From: Marinisporobacter balticus | GTDB taxonomy: Bacteria > Bacillota > Clostridia > Peptostreptococcales > Thermotaleaceae | Direction: 5' to 3' | NCBI RefSeq assembly: GCF_004345705.1 | Contig: NZ_SLWV01000001.1 | Span: forward strand, 124,001 to 188,000 | Length of the DNA: 64,000 bases | Shown here: positions 36,522 through 46,161 of the stretch, in pieces | How the letters are laid out: each line of letters begins with the position of its first letter | How positions within the stretch are numbered: position 1 is the stretch's first letter | Position numbers and translations under genes: made by a program | Notes under the pieces: generated by a model | What the model was told of the DNA's origin: nothing | Database searches by the model: none | The model's input: the letters and a program-made list of their open reading frames with translations, nothing else

Positions 36522-37576
36522 TACACCCCCACATATTTTGTTATCATTGTTGCAATATCCTGTAGTGGTACTATTTTATCAATACAATTTAAATTGACAG
36601 CTGCTTTTGGCATACCATAAACAACACATGTTGCTTCATCTTGCGCTATAGTATATCCTTTTTGTAATTTTATATTTTTGATTCCCTCAGCTCCATCTGA
36701 CCCCATTCCTGTCATAATAACACCAACTAGGTTCTTTAATTTTAGCTGTGCTAGGGAATTCATCATCACATCCACAGAAGGTCTATGCCCAGAAACAAGT
36801 TCTTCTTTTGTAAGATTTATTTTATAATTATTTGCTGAATTTATAATTTTCACATGATATCCCCCTGGCGCAATATATGCATATCCCGGTAATAAAATAT
36901 CTCCCTCTTCTGCTTCCTTAACATGAATTTCTGATAAATTATTTAGTCTCTCAGCTAATGATTTTGTGAATCCTTTAGGCATATGCTGTACAATCAAAAT
37001 GCTTGCCGGAATATTTTTGGGTAAATATGGAATAACCTCTTGTAATGCCCTTGGTCCCCCTGTCGAAGTCCCAATAGCAACAATTTTTTTCATACTACCC
37101 GTTTCTTTAAAAGGTGTACTCATCCCATGTACATTTTCTATTTTTCTAGAATGAACCATACCTTTAGAACCTATATTTGCTCTAGATGCAATCTTAATTT
37201 TTTCTGTTAGTTGCTGCTTCATATTTTCTGTGCTCATTTTGAAAATATTTGTTGGTTTTGTAATAAAATCAACTGCACCTATCTCTAAAGCTTTTAGCGT
37301 AGCATCTGCCCCTTCCTTTGTCAAACTACTAAGCATGACAACAGGTAAAGGTGACTGCTTCATGATCATTTTCAAAGCTGTTATCCCATCCATAATAGGC
37401 ATTTCTACATCCATTGTTACAATATCTGGAGAAAGTTTCTTTATCTTTTCGATTGCTTCTTTCCCATTTCTAGATGTGTCAACCGCATTTAATGTATCAT
37501 CTAAATTAATTATATCCGAAATTATTTTGCGCATAAAAGCAGAATCATCGACTACTAACACTTTAATTTTTTTCAT
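36521..37576 (-). CDS. cheB: Protein-glutamate methylesterase/glutamine deamidase CheB
   Basis: Removes methyl groups from chemoreceptors when phosphorylated by CheA. The 351-residue protein has an N-terminal receiver with phospho-acceptor Asp56 (VTMDVEMPIMDG) and a C-terminal esterase with the triad Ser171 (GTSTGGP), His198 (VQHMPKGFT) and Asp294 (GMGSDGAEG). No cheR was found in the window. It lies directly downstream of the PilZ gene and abuts cheA. Confidence 0.96.
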   Translation of the reverse strand: MKKIKVLVVDDSAFMRKIISDIINLDDTLNAVDTSRNGKEAIEKIKKLSPDIVTMDVEMPIMDGITALKMIMKQSPLPVVMLSSLTKEGADATLKALEIGAVDFITKPTNIFKMSTENMKQQLTEKIKIASRANIGSKGMVHSRKIENVHGMSTPFKETGSMKKIVAIGTSTGGPRALQEVIPYLPKNIPASILIVQHMPKGFTKSLAERLNNLSEIHVKEAEEGDILLPGYAYIAPGGYHVKIINSANNYKINLTKEELVSGHRPSVDVMMNSLAQLKLKNLVGVIMTGMGSDGAEGIKNIKLQKGYTIAQDEATCVVYGMPKAAVNLNCIDKIVPLQDIATMITKYVGV

Positions 37577-38242
37577 TTAAATCAATCCCTTTTTTCGCAT
37601 TCTTCTTTGATAATCAAAAACAAATGCTATGATCTGTTCTCTCTCTTTTTTATCAATATCTTTGAAGATGATTCCTATATCAAAATTATAATTAGATTCC
37701 TCATATAAAACACATCTCAATACTTCACCTTGAACTACAATTGGTTTATTTTTTGTTTCGATTTTTATTTCCACTGCACTGCCAACTTCTAATGCTTCTT
37801 TGCTAATAACTCTTACGCCTCCACCACTTATGTCCTTTGTTAAAACAGATATGGTTTTTTCATTGCCATTTTGCGATTCGATTACATTTACTTCTCCATT
37901 TAATAATACTTCTAATCTAAAAAAATTCCTCCGTTGTATACGAAAAACCTCTCCTATCTTTTTAACTCTCATATAAGATATGTCCCCAACATTTTTTCTT
38001 TCTACTACTTCTGCATTAAATCCATAGGTTCCTAAGTTTTTTTTAAAATAACTAATTTTTATGATTTTACCAATATCTATAGGCACTAAAACATTTTTAG
38101 CGATAGGTGTCGCAATAAACATAGCCTTTTCATCAATAATATCCATCACTTGGCTAACAAATTTTGTACTTTTATTCATCAAAGGATGCTCTAATTCTAT
38201 CCCTATTTTCATTCCAACATTTGGAAGATCTGTTTTCACCAT
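37577..38242 (-). CDS. YcgR-like flagellar brake protein with PilZ domain
   Basis: A 221-residue cytoplasmic protein with an N-terminal YcgR-like domain (about 1-95) and a C-terminal PilZ domain. The two c-di-GMP-binding motifs are present: RRNFFR (RxxxR type, about 105) and DISGGGVRV (D/NxSxxG, about 144). In Bacillus and E. coli such proteins bind the motor when c-di-GMP is high and slow rotation. That activity is inferred here, but the operon position between flhG and cheB supports it. The ATG is chosen for AGGG seven bases upstream. Confidence 0.85.
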   Translation of the reverse strand: MVKTDLPNVGMKIGIELEHPLMNKSTKFVSQVMDIIDEKAMFIATPIAKNVLVPIDIGKIIKISYFKKNLGTYGFNAEVVERKNVGDISYMRVKKIGEVFRIQRRNFFRLEVLLNGEVNVIESQNGNEKTISVLTKDISGGGVRVISKEALEVGSAVEIKIETKNKPIVVQGEVLRCVLYEESNYNFDIGIIFKDIDKKEREQIIAFVFDYQRRMRKKGLI

Positions 38243-38273
38243 AAACAAACCCTACTTTCATTTCTAATATTTT

Positions 38274-39194
38274 TTACAATGATTCTCTATGACTATAAAA
38301 AAATTTATGAATAAATTTTTTCAAGCCACTGACTTCAAACACTTCTGAATTCGTTTCATTAACAAGTCTCGATGCAATTGTTTCTACCCCTTTACTAACT
38401 AAACTATTCGGATAAACTAATAGAAAAGGAGTTTGTCGTTTTACTGCTCTAGAGACTAAAATATCATCATATAAATAACCCAGTCTTTGCAAAGATACAT
38501 TTAAAAACCTTTGTGAAGCCGTATTCAGCTTGTTAAAAACTTCTAATCCTTCCTCATTATTCTCTACTCTGTTGATTAATACTCTAATTATTTTTTCTTT
38601 ATCATTTAATACAATATTTTTAAGTACTGCATATGCATCCGTAATAGATGTAGGTTCAGGCGTAGTAACTAAAATAATCTCACTTGCTGCGTCCACAAAT
38701 GATAGAACAGAATTATTGATTCCTGCACCTGTATCTATTAGAATAAAATCCGTTGATTTACCAAGAAGTTTTAAATTCACAATTAAATTTGTTATTTGTT
38801 CTTCTGTTAGATTCGCAAGTTCTTTCAGTCCTGAACCTCCTGATATTAATTTTATCCCCCCCGGTCCTTCTACCATAATCTCTTCTAATGATTTTTCTTT
38901 TCGAATAACATGTGCTAAAGAATATTTTGGAATAACACCTAGAATAATATCAATGTTTGCTAAACCTAAGTCAGCATCTAAAATTGTAACTTTGTATCCT
39001 AATTTATTTAGTGATAACCCTAAATTAATCGTAAAGTTTGATTTTCCAACCCCACCTTTTCCACTTGTAATGGTTATCACCCTTGTACTATCAGTATCGG
39101 CAGTATTTTTTGAAAATGTAGGACTATGCGCTTCTTTGTTTTGTTTTTTTATATTATGAATGATCTCTCTTAGCTTTTTTGCTTGATCATTCAT
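38274..39194 (-). CDS. flhG: MinD-like ATPase FlhG
   Basis: Controls flagellar number and placement by stimulating the FlhF GTPase and assisting C-ring assembly. The 306-residue ParA/MinD-type protein has the deviant Walker A SGKGGVGKSNFTINLG (about 43-58), switch regions ILDADLGLANID and ILIDTGAGI, and a C-terminal basic/aromatic tail that could form the membrane-targeting helix (GLKKFIHKFFYSHRE). Its first codons, containing DQAKKLREII, form the FlhF-activating N terminus. It overlaps flhF by eight bases. Confidence 0.94.
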   Translation of the reverse strand: MNDQAKKLREIIHNIKKQNKEAHSPTFSKNTADTDSTRVITITSGKGGVGKSNFTINLGLSLNKLGYKVTILDADLGLANIDIILGVIPKYSLAHVIRKEKSLEEIMVEGPGGIKLISGGSGLKELANLTEEQITNLIVNLKLLGKSTDFILIDTGAGINNSVLSFVDAASEIILVTTPEPTSITDAYAVLKNIVLNDKEKIIRVLINRVENNEEGLEVFNKLNTASQRFLNVSLQRLGYLYDDILVSRAVKRQTPFLLVYPNSLVSKGVETIASRLVNETNSEVFEVSGLKKFIHKFFYSHRESL

Positions 39195-40311
39195 AATATT
39201 TACCTACAATTATATTTGCAATTTTTTCTGGATTCGCAATCTCAATATCATCTGGAACACTTTGTCCTGTAGTAAGATAAGAAAGATTTTTTCCAGTTAA
39301 TATCTTTGTATTTAATATATTCCCAAAACCATTTGCTTCATCTAATTTGGTAAATAATAAGCTATAATCTTCAATAAATTGATAAGAATCAATAATACTT
39401 CTAATATCCTTATACCCTGTTGTTGCACTAATTACTAAAAAAACATCAGGATTTTCTATATAATTCATTAACTTTTTTATTTCATCTAATTGCTCTAAGG
39501 ATCTATGGTTTCTGCCAGCTGTATCTACTAAAATGATATCTTTGTCCTTATACCCTTCTATGGCATCTTCAATCTCTTCAGGTTCATATATTACTTTTAT
39601 TGGAATGTCTAAAATTTCACTATAGGTTCTTAATTGTTCCACTGCTGCAATTCTATAAGTATCCGCTGTAATAAGTGCAACAGATTTTTTTTCTCCAATA
39701 GCTAACCTTGCCGCAAGCTTAGCTATGGTTGTTGTTTTGCCAACACCCGTTGGTCCGACAAAGACAATCCTTTTTTGCCCATCATCCTTTTCTCGCACAA
39801 ACTGAGAGGCACCTAAATATTCTCTAATAATAATTTTTATTGCTTTGTTGATTGCTTCTTCATTTTCATTCGAAAAGCTCATCTGTTTTTTTGCAATATT
39901 CATAATTTTATCCACAATATTTTTTTCAATATTATTTTCTAACAGTTGACTGTAATATTTTTCAAATAGTGCAGGCTTTTTGGGTTCTTTTTTTTCGTCT
40001 ATATTATGAATAAAGTTATTTAACATATTCTGAATATTTCCTACTTGATATTGTAATTCGTCAATCTTATCTGTTTCTCCTTGTTTATTTATATTTTTTC
40101 TTTCACTTTGTGTGTTTATTCTTTTTCTATTTTGTTCATTGTTTTCTTCAATCGCAGCAACCATTTCAATAAGTGGTTTTTTGAAAAATCCTATAATACC
40201 TGAACGCTTAATTTTTCTTGAATGCAAAATCACAGCATTTACACCAAGTTCAGTTTTAATTTTCAACATGGCTTCCTGTGTATTATTTGCAATATATCTT
40301 TTTACTTTCAT
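39187..40311 (-). CDS. flhF: Flagellar SRP-type GTPase FlhF
   Basis: Targets the first flagellar proteins to their site of assembly. The 374-residue protein has a basic B domain (about 1-110), a helical N domain, and the SRP G domain: G1 GPTGVGKTTTIAKLAA (about 186-201), TADTYRIAAVEQL, and DTAGR. The start is the ATG of MKVKRYIAN, two bases after the flhA stop region, with GGTGAG eight bases upstream; the GTG three codons earlier is less likely. It overlaps flhG downstream. Confidence 0.95.
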   Translation of the reverse strand: MKVKRYIANNTQEAMLKIKTELGVNAVILHSRKIKRSGIIGFFKKPLIEMVAAIEENNEQNRKRINTQSERKNINKQGETDKIDELQYQVGNIQNMLNNFIHNIDEKKEPKKPALFEKYYSQLLENNIEKNIVDKIMNIAKKQMSFSNENEEAINKAIKIIIREYLGASQFVREKDDGQKRIVFVGPTGVGKTTTIAKLAARLAIGEKKSVALITADTYRIAAVEQLRTYSEILDIPIKVIYEPEEIEDAIEGYKDKDIILVDTAGRNHRSLEQLDEIKKLMNYIENPDVFLVISATTGYKDIRSIIDSYQFIEDYSLLFTKLDEANGFGNILNTKILTGKNLSYLTTGQSVPDDIEIANPEKIANIIVGKYYE

Positions 40312-40312
40312 A

Positions 40313-42340
40313 TTATGCACTCACCATCCCAATTGACTGTACTTCAACTTTTGGATCAATTTCATTATACGATAAAACGACTAGTTCAGGCGATAATTGC
40401 TCTGTTAACCGCTTAAAATAAAATCGAACAATAGGAGAAGTCAATATAATTGGTTGTTCTCCTACAGACATTAATTTTTCCACTTGCTTGGCTAAGCTAT
40501 TCAAAATAGTTTGTGTACTATTTGGATCTAAGTTTAAATAGGATCCATGTTCTGTTTGCTGAATCGATTCCATAATCGTTGCCTCAAGATTTTGATCAAG
40601 GGTAATTACTTTTGCATTCTTCCCTTCAATAAACTTTTTAGTAATCGCTCTTGAGAGAGATTGTCTAACATATTCTGTAAGCATATCTCCATCTCTTGTA
40701 ATTGTCCCATAATCAGCAAGTGTTTCTAAAATCGTAACCATATCCCTTATTGAAATACCCTCTCTTAATAAATTCGACAATACCTTTTGAACTTCTCCTA
40801 AAGACATAATTTTAGGAACAAGTTCATCTACTAAAGCTCCATGATGTTCTTTCACATTGTCAAGTAATGTTTTTACTTCTTGTCTACCTAATAATTCATG
40901 CGAATGATTCTTAACAATTTCAGTAAGATGCGTAGATATGATGGAAGAAGGATCAACAACCGTATAACCAAATATTTCAGCCTTTTCTCTTTCATCCTCT
41001 TCAATCCACTTTGCAGGTAATCCAAAAGCAGGCTCTATTGTATCAATTCCATTGATATTTCCTTCCGCAGTACCCGGATTCATTGCTAAATAATGATCAA
41101 ATATAATACTTCCTTCTGCTACATCAACACCCTTTATCTTTATTACATATTGGTTTGATTCTAATTGAATATTGTCTCTAAGCCTTATCATTGGTACAAC
41201 AATTCCTAGTTCTAAGGCACATTGCCTTCGAATCATCACTAATCTATCAAATAAATCCCCACCTTGATTTGGATCTGCCAGCGGAATAATGCCGTATCCA
41301 AATTCTAACTCAATTGGATCTACTTGAAGGAGAGGTATTACATTTTCTGGTTTTTTAATTTCTTCAGCTTCTATTTCTTGAGGAACTCCATCTTCTTCAA
41401 CAATGCTTTCTTTAATAGACTTTCTAAGAATAAATCCTAAATATAAAAATATAGCGCTTAATGTCATGTATGGCAGATTAGGTAACGGTGTTAGTCCTAA
41501 AAATAACAATACGCCTGAAACAATAAACATAATCCGAGGCTGTCTAAACAATTGTTGTAATACATCATTTCCCAAATCAGAATCTGAAGCAGCTCTTGTT
41601 ACCACGATGCCTGTTGCCGTTGAAATAAGTAATGCCGGAATTTGACCTACTAATCCATCTCCTACGGTTAACAAAGTATATTTTTGCAGCGCTTCTAGAA
41701 AACTCAATTCACCGCCTAGCATTCCTAATACAAATCCTGCTGTTATATTAATAAGGGTTATAATAACCCCTGCAATAGCATCCCCTTTTACAAATTTACT
41801 TGCGCCATCCATAGATCCATAGAAGTCAGCTTCTCCTTGTATACGCATTCTTCTTTCCCGTGCTTCCATTTCACTTATCAAGCCAGAATTCAAATCTGCA
41901 TCGATTGCCATCTGTTTCCCTGGCATTGCATCTAGTGTAAATCTTGCAGCAACTTCTGATACTCTTTCTGCTCCTTTTGTAATTACCATAAATTGTATAA
42001 TTATGATAATTAAGAATATGATAAAACCAACAACAGCATTTCCACCTATAACAAATTGACCAAATGCTTCGATAACACTTCCTGCATTTCCACGAGATAA
42101 AATATATCTTGTCGTGGTAACATTTAAAGAAAGCCTAAATAATGTAGTTAAAAGAAGCATCGAAGGAAAAACTGAAAACTGCAAAGGTTCTTTGTTATAT
42201 ATTGAAATCAATAAAATAAGTAAAGATAATGATATATTAAAACTTAACAATATATCTACAGCAAGCAGGGGTATTGGAATAATTATAATAATAACAACTG
42301 CTATGATTGCAAGTGATACAGCAATATCACCAAATTTCAT
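40313..42340 (-). CDS. flhA: Flagellar export apparatus protein FlhA
   Basis: Ring-forming core of the flagellar type III export gate. The 675-residue protein has about eight N-terminal membrane helices (1-310) with the FHIPEP-like cytoplasmic loop (RFTLDAMPGKQMAIDADLNSG, in part FTLDAMPGKQMAID near 140), followed by a large cytoplasmic nonamer-forming domain (about 330-675) that binds chaperones and FliI/FliJ. It lies between flhB and flhF in the conserved order. GGAGG precedes the ATG. Confidence 0.97.
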   Translation of the reverse strand: MKFGDIAVSLAIIAVVIIIIIPIPLLAVDILLSFNISLSLLILLISIYNKEPLQFSVFPSMLLLTTLFRLSLNVTTTRYILSRGNAGSVIEAFGQFVIGGNAVVGFIIFLIIIIIQFMVITKGAERVSEVAARFTLDAMPGKQMAIDADLNSGLISEMEARERRMRIQGEADFYGSMDGASKFVKGDAIAGVIITLINITAGFVLGMLGGELSFLEALQKYTLLTVGDGLVGQIPALLISTATGIVVTRAASDSDLGNDVLQQLFRQPRIMFIVSGVLLFLGLTPLPNLPYMTLSAIFLYLGFILRKSIKESIVEEDGVPQEIEAEEIKKPENVIPLLQVDPIELEFGYGIIPLADPNQGGDLFDRLVMIRRQCALELGIVVPMIRLRDNIQLESNQYVIKIKGVDVAEGSIIFDHYLAMNPGTAEGNINGIDTIEPAFGLPAKWIEEDEREKAEIFGYTVVDPSSIISTHLTEIVKNHSHELLGRQEVKTLLDNVKEHHGALVDELVPKIMSLGEVQKVLSNLLREGISIRDMVTILETLADYGTITRDGDMLTEYVRQSLSRAITKKFIEGKNAKVITLDQNLEATIMESIQQTEHGSYLNLDPNSTQTILNSLAKQVEKLMSVGEQPIILTSPIVRFYFKRLTEQLSPELVVLSYNEIDPKVEVQSIGMVSA

Positions 42341-42351
42341 TTTTATTCCTC

Positions 42352-43440
42352 CTATTGGATATTTTTGAGTTTATATACATAAGCTAACACTTCTGCAACT
42401 GCTTGATAAAGATCTGGAGGAATATAATCTCCTATATCAACAGCGAAATAAATGGATCGGGTGAGTGGTTTGTTTTCTACAATTGTTATATCATTTTCAT
42501 ACCCTACTTTTTTTATTTTTTGTGCAATAAGATCTTTTCCTTTTGCTAAGACAACAGGGGCATCTTCAAGTTTACTATCATACCGAATGGCAACAGCATA
42601 ATGGGTTGGGTTTGTAATAATCACATCTGCCTTTGGCACATCTTGCATCATTCTTCCCATTGACATTTGTCGTTGTTTTTCTTTAATCTTTGATTTTAAT
42701 TGAGGATCTCCTTCCATTTGCTTATATTCCTCTTTTATTTCCTGTTTTGACATTTTCAACTCTTTTTCATGCTCCCATTTTTGATATGAATAATCTGCTG
42801 CTGCTAAAACAATTAACATAGCGGCAGCGCGAAAAGCTATATTCACTGTAGTTTTACCTAAATACCCTATAATTTGCAAAATATCCATGTCCATAATATT
42901 GAATATATTCTTAGATTGTTTTAATACATAGCTAAAAGTTATATATCCAACTGCACTGATCTTTATAAGTGATTTAAAAAGTTCTACTAAAGGTTTCATT
43001 GAAAAAAATTTTTTCATCCCATTAATTGGATTGAGTTTGCTAAGCTTAGGTTTTAAAGGTTTTGTTGTAAACAAAAATCCTACCTGCATATAGCTACATA
43101 TTAAACCAACAATAAATGCACTCCCTACAATAGGTACTACTATTTTTGCTATTAAAATAATAGTTTGTATCAATAATTTGTGCGTTTCATTAATCGTAAA
43201 TAAATTATCACTATCTTTCATTTCTAAAAATAAATTTTTAGTAAAGTCCATAAAGTTTTGGTAAATATAATTTCCCATTACACTTAAAACTAAAAAAGTA
43301 ACTAGCAATATAAATGCGGAATTAATTTCTTTACTTTGTAATACCTGGCCTTCATCTCTAGATTGTTTTCTTTTCTTTGGTGTAGCTTTTTCTGTTTTTT
43401 CTCCAGAAAAAAGTTGTAAATCTATCTTAAAAAGAAACAT
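42352..43440 (-). CDS. flhB: Flagellar export switch protein FlhB
   Basis: Export gate component that switches substrate class from rod/hook to filament when hook length is reached. The 362-residue protein has a charged N-terminal tail (GEKTEKATPKKRKQSRDEGQV), four membrane helices, and a cytoplasmic domain with the self-cleavage motif NPTH (Asn277-His280) in IITNPTHYAVAIRY. An intact NPTH implies normal autocleavage and switching with FliK. Confidence 0.96.
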   Translation of the reverse strand: MFLFKIDLQLFSGEKTEKATPKKRKQSRDEGQVLQSKEINSAFILLVTFLVLSVMGNYIYQNFMDFTKNLFLEMKDSDNLFTINETHKLLIQTIILIAKIVVPIVGSAFIVGLICSYMQVGFLFTTKPLKPKLSKLNPINGMKKFFSMKPLVELFKSLIKISAVGYITFSYVLKQSKNIFNIMDMDILQIIGYLGKTTVNIAFRAAAMLIVLAAADYSYQKWEHEKELKMSKQEIKEEYKQMEGDPQLKSKIKEKQRQMSMGRMMQDVPKADVIITNPTHYAVAIRYDSKLEDAPVVLAKGKDLIAQKIKKVGYENDITIVENKPLTRSIYFAVDIGDYIPPDLYQAVAEVLAYVYKLKNIQ

Positions 43441-43444
43441 GACA

Positions 43445-44239
43445 TCATCCTTTTGCTACAAGGTTTATAAAATCGTAAAGATTTTCAAACATGTTGTCAA
43501 ATAGATGCTCGAAAACCCCTAAATATAAAGGTAGTATTAAAACAATAATCATAAGACCCACTAATATTTTTAGAGGCATCCCTACAACAAAAACATTCAT
43601 TTGAGGCATAGTACGTGCTAATATTCCAAGTAATATGTTTGATATAAAAATTGTAATCAAAATAGGTGCACCCATTTTAAAAGCAACAATAAAAATTGTT
43701 GTTAATATGCTGATTAATTTATCAATCATAAACGCATTAACTATTAAGCTTCCCATAGGAATGCTGTCAAAGCTATATTTTAGTGCATAAATTACCGTAT
43801 GATGTCCATTCGTTGATAAAAACACTAATACTGCCATGATATAGAACAAGCTTCCCATTATTGGCACTTGTGTATCATCTTCTGGATTTATTACACTTGC
43901 CATAGAAAAACCTATTTGCATGTCAATAATATTTCCTGCCAAATAGATTGCGCTGAAAAAAAGGTAACAAATAAATCCTATCATAATACCTGTCATCAAT
44001 TCTTTTGTGCTATTTAGCGATAATGAATAGAAGTTATCATTCACTAGATTTTTGGGTACATTAATCACAGGAAATAGGATCAGTGTAATAATTAAAGAAA
44101 CTCCTATTTTTATATAAGAAGGTACATTTTTATTACTAAAAACTGGTGTTGAAACAAAAATGCCTAAAATTCTTGCAAAAATTAGCAAGAATATATCAAT
44201 ATGCCCTAATAATCTTACTGCAATCTCCACATTTTTCAA
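43445..44239 (-). CDS. fliR: Flagellar export protein FliR
   Basis: Membrane component of the FliPQR export channel. The 264-residue protein has about six hydrophobic segments and the family features ARILGIFVSTPVF near the N terminus, the GFSMASVINPEDDTQVPI region (about 110-127), and the C-terminal MPQMNVFVVGMPLKILVG. The reading frame opens with TTG; an in-frame GTG three codons on is equally possible, and both have weak ribosome sites, suggesting coupling to fliQ. The gene lies six bases after fliQ. Confidence 0.95.
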   Translation of the reverse strand: MKNVEIAVRLLGHIDIFLLIFARILGIFVSTPVFSNKNVPSYIKIGVSLIITLILFPVINVPKNLVNDNFYSLSLNSTKELMTGIMIGFICYLFFSAIYLAGNIIDMQIGFSMASVINPEDDTQVPIMGSLFYIMAVLVFLSTNGHHTVIYALKYSFDSIPMGSLIVNAFMIDKLISILTTIFIVAFKMGAPILITIFISNILLGILARTMPQMNVFVVGMPLKILVGLMIIVLILPLYLGVFEHLFDNMFENLYDFINLVAKG

Positions 44240-44245
44240 TCCAAT

Positions 44246-44515
44246 CTATTTTATAAAATCATTTAAATTCATAAATAAACCTTCTGTATAATCTACAATT
44301 CTACTTAAAATCCATGGACCAAAAACAATAATCGCAACTAAAATCGCTATGATTTTAGGAACAAATGAAAGTGTTTGTTCTTGTATTTGTGTTGTTGCCT
44401 GAAAAACACTTACTGCTAAGCCCACAATGAGCCCTAACACAAGCATTGGTGCTGATAATAATATCACATTTAGCATAGCTTGCTGCAAAAGATCTATAAT
44501 TTGTCCTTGGCTCAT
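44246..44515 (-). CDS. fliQ: Flagellar export protein FliQ
   Basis: Small export-channel subunit that wraps the FliPR core. The 89 residues form two membrane helices (about 15-38 and 50-72) separated by the conserved loop ATTQIQEQTLSFVPKI. It lies between fliP and fliR. GAGGTG precedes the ATG. Confidence 0.96.
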   Translation of the reverse strand: MSQGQIIDLLQQAMLNVILLSAPMLVLGLIVGLAVSVFQATTQIQEQTLSFVPKIIAILVAIIVFGPWILSRIVDYTEGLFMNLNDFIK

Positions 44516-44526
44516 TGATTACACCT

Positions 44527-45300
44527 CTATTTAAATCCCATAATCAAGGATTTGATAATAAGATTCCAGCCATCTACCAATATAAATAGTAAAATCTTAA
44601 AAGGCATTGAAATCATCACTGGCGGTAACATCATCATTCCCATTGACATGAGTGTGCTGGCAACTACCATATCAACTATGACAAATGGTATAAATAGTAC
44701 ATACCCAATTTGAAATCCAGTTTTCAATTCACTAATAATAAAGGCTGGAATTAATGCTTTCGTTGGAATATCTTTAAGTTCTTTTGGCACCTCACTACCT
44801 GATATATCTATAAAAAGTGCCAAATCTTTTTCTCTTGTTTGATTAAACATAAATTTTCTTAGTGGTGCCATTCCATTTTCTATTGCTACTTCTGCTGAAA
44901 TCTGTTCATTCAAATAAGGTTGTATCGCCTTTTCATTAATCTCCGAACCAATGGGTGCCATAATAAAAAAAGTGAGAAAAAGAGCTAATCCAATAAGCAC
45001 TTGATTAGGTGGTGTTGTTTGCGTAGCAATCGCTTTACGTATAAAAGATAACACAATGATAATTCTAGTAAAGCATGTCATCATAATTAAAATAGATGGC
45101 GCTAGTGCTAAAACTGTCATTAAAAATAAAATTTCCAAGCTATTGGCTACTTCCTTTGGATTATTGGCTTCATCTAAGCCTATACTGATTTTGGGAATTG
45201 GCATTTTAGGTTCGGCACAAGATACAGAGAATGAGAACCCTATGATAAATATCATAATCCCAATGATCCAATATATTCTTTTTACACCTTTTTTCTTCAT
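44527..45300 (-). CDS. fliP: Flagellar export protein FliP
   Basis: Forms the pentameric core of the export channel. The 257-residue protein begins with a cleavable-looking signal peptide (about 1-28, ending FSVSCA), then four membrane helices. Signatures are LALAPSILIMMTCFTRIIIV-type residues (APSILIMMTCFTRIIIVLS near 66), TQTTPPNQVLIGLALFLTF and GFQIGYVLFIPFVIVDMVV. It overlaps the fliO stop by four bases. Confidence 0.97.
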   Translation of the reverse strand: MKKKGVKRIYWIIGIMIFIIGFSFSVSCAEPKMPIPKISIGLDEANNPKEVANSLEILFLMTVLALAPSILIMMTCFTRIIIVLSFIRKAIATQTTPPNQVLIGLALFLTFFIMAPIGSEINEKAIQPYLNEQISAEVAIENGMAPLRKFMFNQTREKDLALFIDISGSEVPKELKDIPTKALIPAFIISELKTGFQIGYVLFIPFVIVDMVVASTLMSMGMMMLPPVMISMPFKILLFILVDGWNLIIKSLIMGFK

Positions 45301-45764
45301 TTTAGTTCGTCCTTATCTTTATAGTGTTTTATCTCTGCGCTACGTCTTTTCATTCCTTTTAGCTTATCCCACATAGGCGCTGTAAAACTATCTATATTTT
45401 TCTGCCTTTCATCTGATAGACTGTTCTCCTTATACAGATATTCATCTAGAAAATCATCAAATGGCTCTTGTATTTGCTCATCTTTGGGAGGATTCAAAGT
45501 AATTTTTATATCATTTTGATTGATTTTATCTAATAATTCAATATTTTGTTTACCAACAGCTAGGATATAGTAATCTCTCCCAATATGAATCATACAAATA
45601 GATTTGTCCATACCTAAAGATATTTTTTCAACGATTTTCATGTTTCTACCTTTTATAAACAGGTTACCATTTTTACCCATCCATTTTGTCACATAATAGG
45701 CCGATCCTAATATAAAGAGAAATGCAATTGAAACACTCATAAAATATTTTATATCTGCTATAAT
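45297..45764 (-). CDS. fliO: Flagellar biosynthesis protein FliO, possible AUU start
   Basis: Assembly scaffold for FliP. The protein has one N-terminal membrane helix (SIAFLFILGSAYYV) and a cytoplasmic domain with the FliO pattern KIVEKISLGMDKSICMIHIG then YYILAVGKQNIELLDKI. It lacks the long exported domain seen in some Firmicutes. The first ATG (45740) has no ribosome site. AAAGGGG lies further upstream, eight bases before an in-frame ATT at 45764, which would add eight residues before that ATG. The extended start is given here; if ATG is used the gene ends at 45740. It lies between cheY and fliP. Confidence 0.75.
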   Translation of the reverse strand: MIADIKYFMSVSIAFLFILGSAYYVTKWMGKNGNLFIKGRNMKIVEKISLGMDKSICMIHIGRDYYILAVGKQNIELLDKINQNDIKITLNPPKDEQIQEPFDDFLDEYLYKENSLSDERQKNIDSFTAPMWDKLKGMKRRSAEIKHYKDKDELK

Positions 45765-45783
45765 TGTAATTTCCCCTTTCGAA

Positions 45784-46146
45784 CTAACCTAGTACTTTTT
45801 TAACAGCTTCAACAACCCGGTCTGCTTGAAATGGTTTTACAATAAAATCTCCAGCTCCAGCTTGAATTGCTTCAATAACCATCGCTTGTTGCCCCATCGC
45901 AGAACACATAACAATTTTCGCATTCGGATTGATTTTTTTGATCTCTTTCAAGGCTTGTATACCATCTACTTCTGGCATAGTAATATCCATAATCACTAAT
46001 TCAGGGTTCAATTCTTTATACTTTTCAACTGCTTTTGCACCATTTTCAGCTTCCCCTAGAACATTGAATCCATATTTTGTTAAAACATCCTTAATCATCA
46101 TTCTCATAAATGCGGCATCATCAACTACTAAAATTCCTTTTGGCAT
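45784..46146 (-). CDS. cheY: Chemotaxis response regulator CheY
   Basis: Single-domain receiver of 120 residues that carries phosphate from CheA to the FliM/FliY switch. The acidic pocket (VVDDAAFMR, Asp9-Asp10), phospho-acceptor Asp54 (VIMDITMPEVDG), the Ser in IVMCSAMG and the Lys in VKPF are all present. It lies directly after fliY, as in B. subtilis. GAGGAGG precedes the ATG. Confidence 0.96.
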   Translation of the reverse strand: MPKGILVVDDAAFMRMMIKDVLTKYGFNVLGEAENGAKAVEKYKELNPELVIMDITMPEVDGIQALKEIKKINPNAKIVMCSAMGQQAMVIEAIQAGAGDFIVKPFQADRVVEAVKKVLG

Positions 46147-46161
46147 TATATTTCCTCCTCG

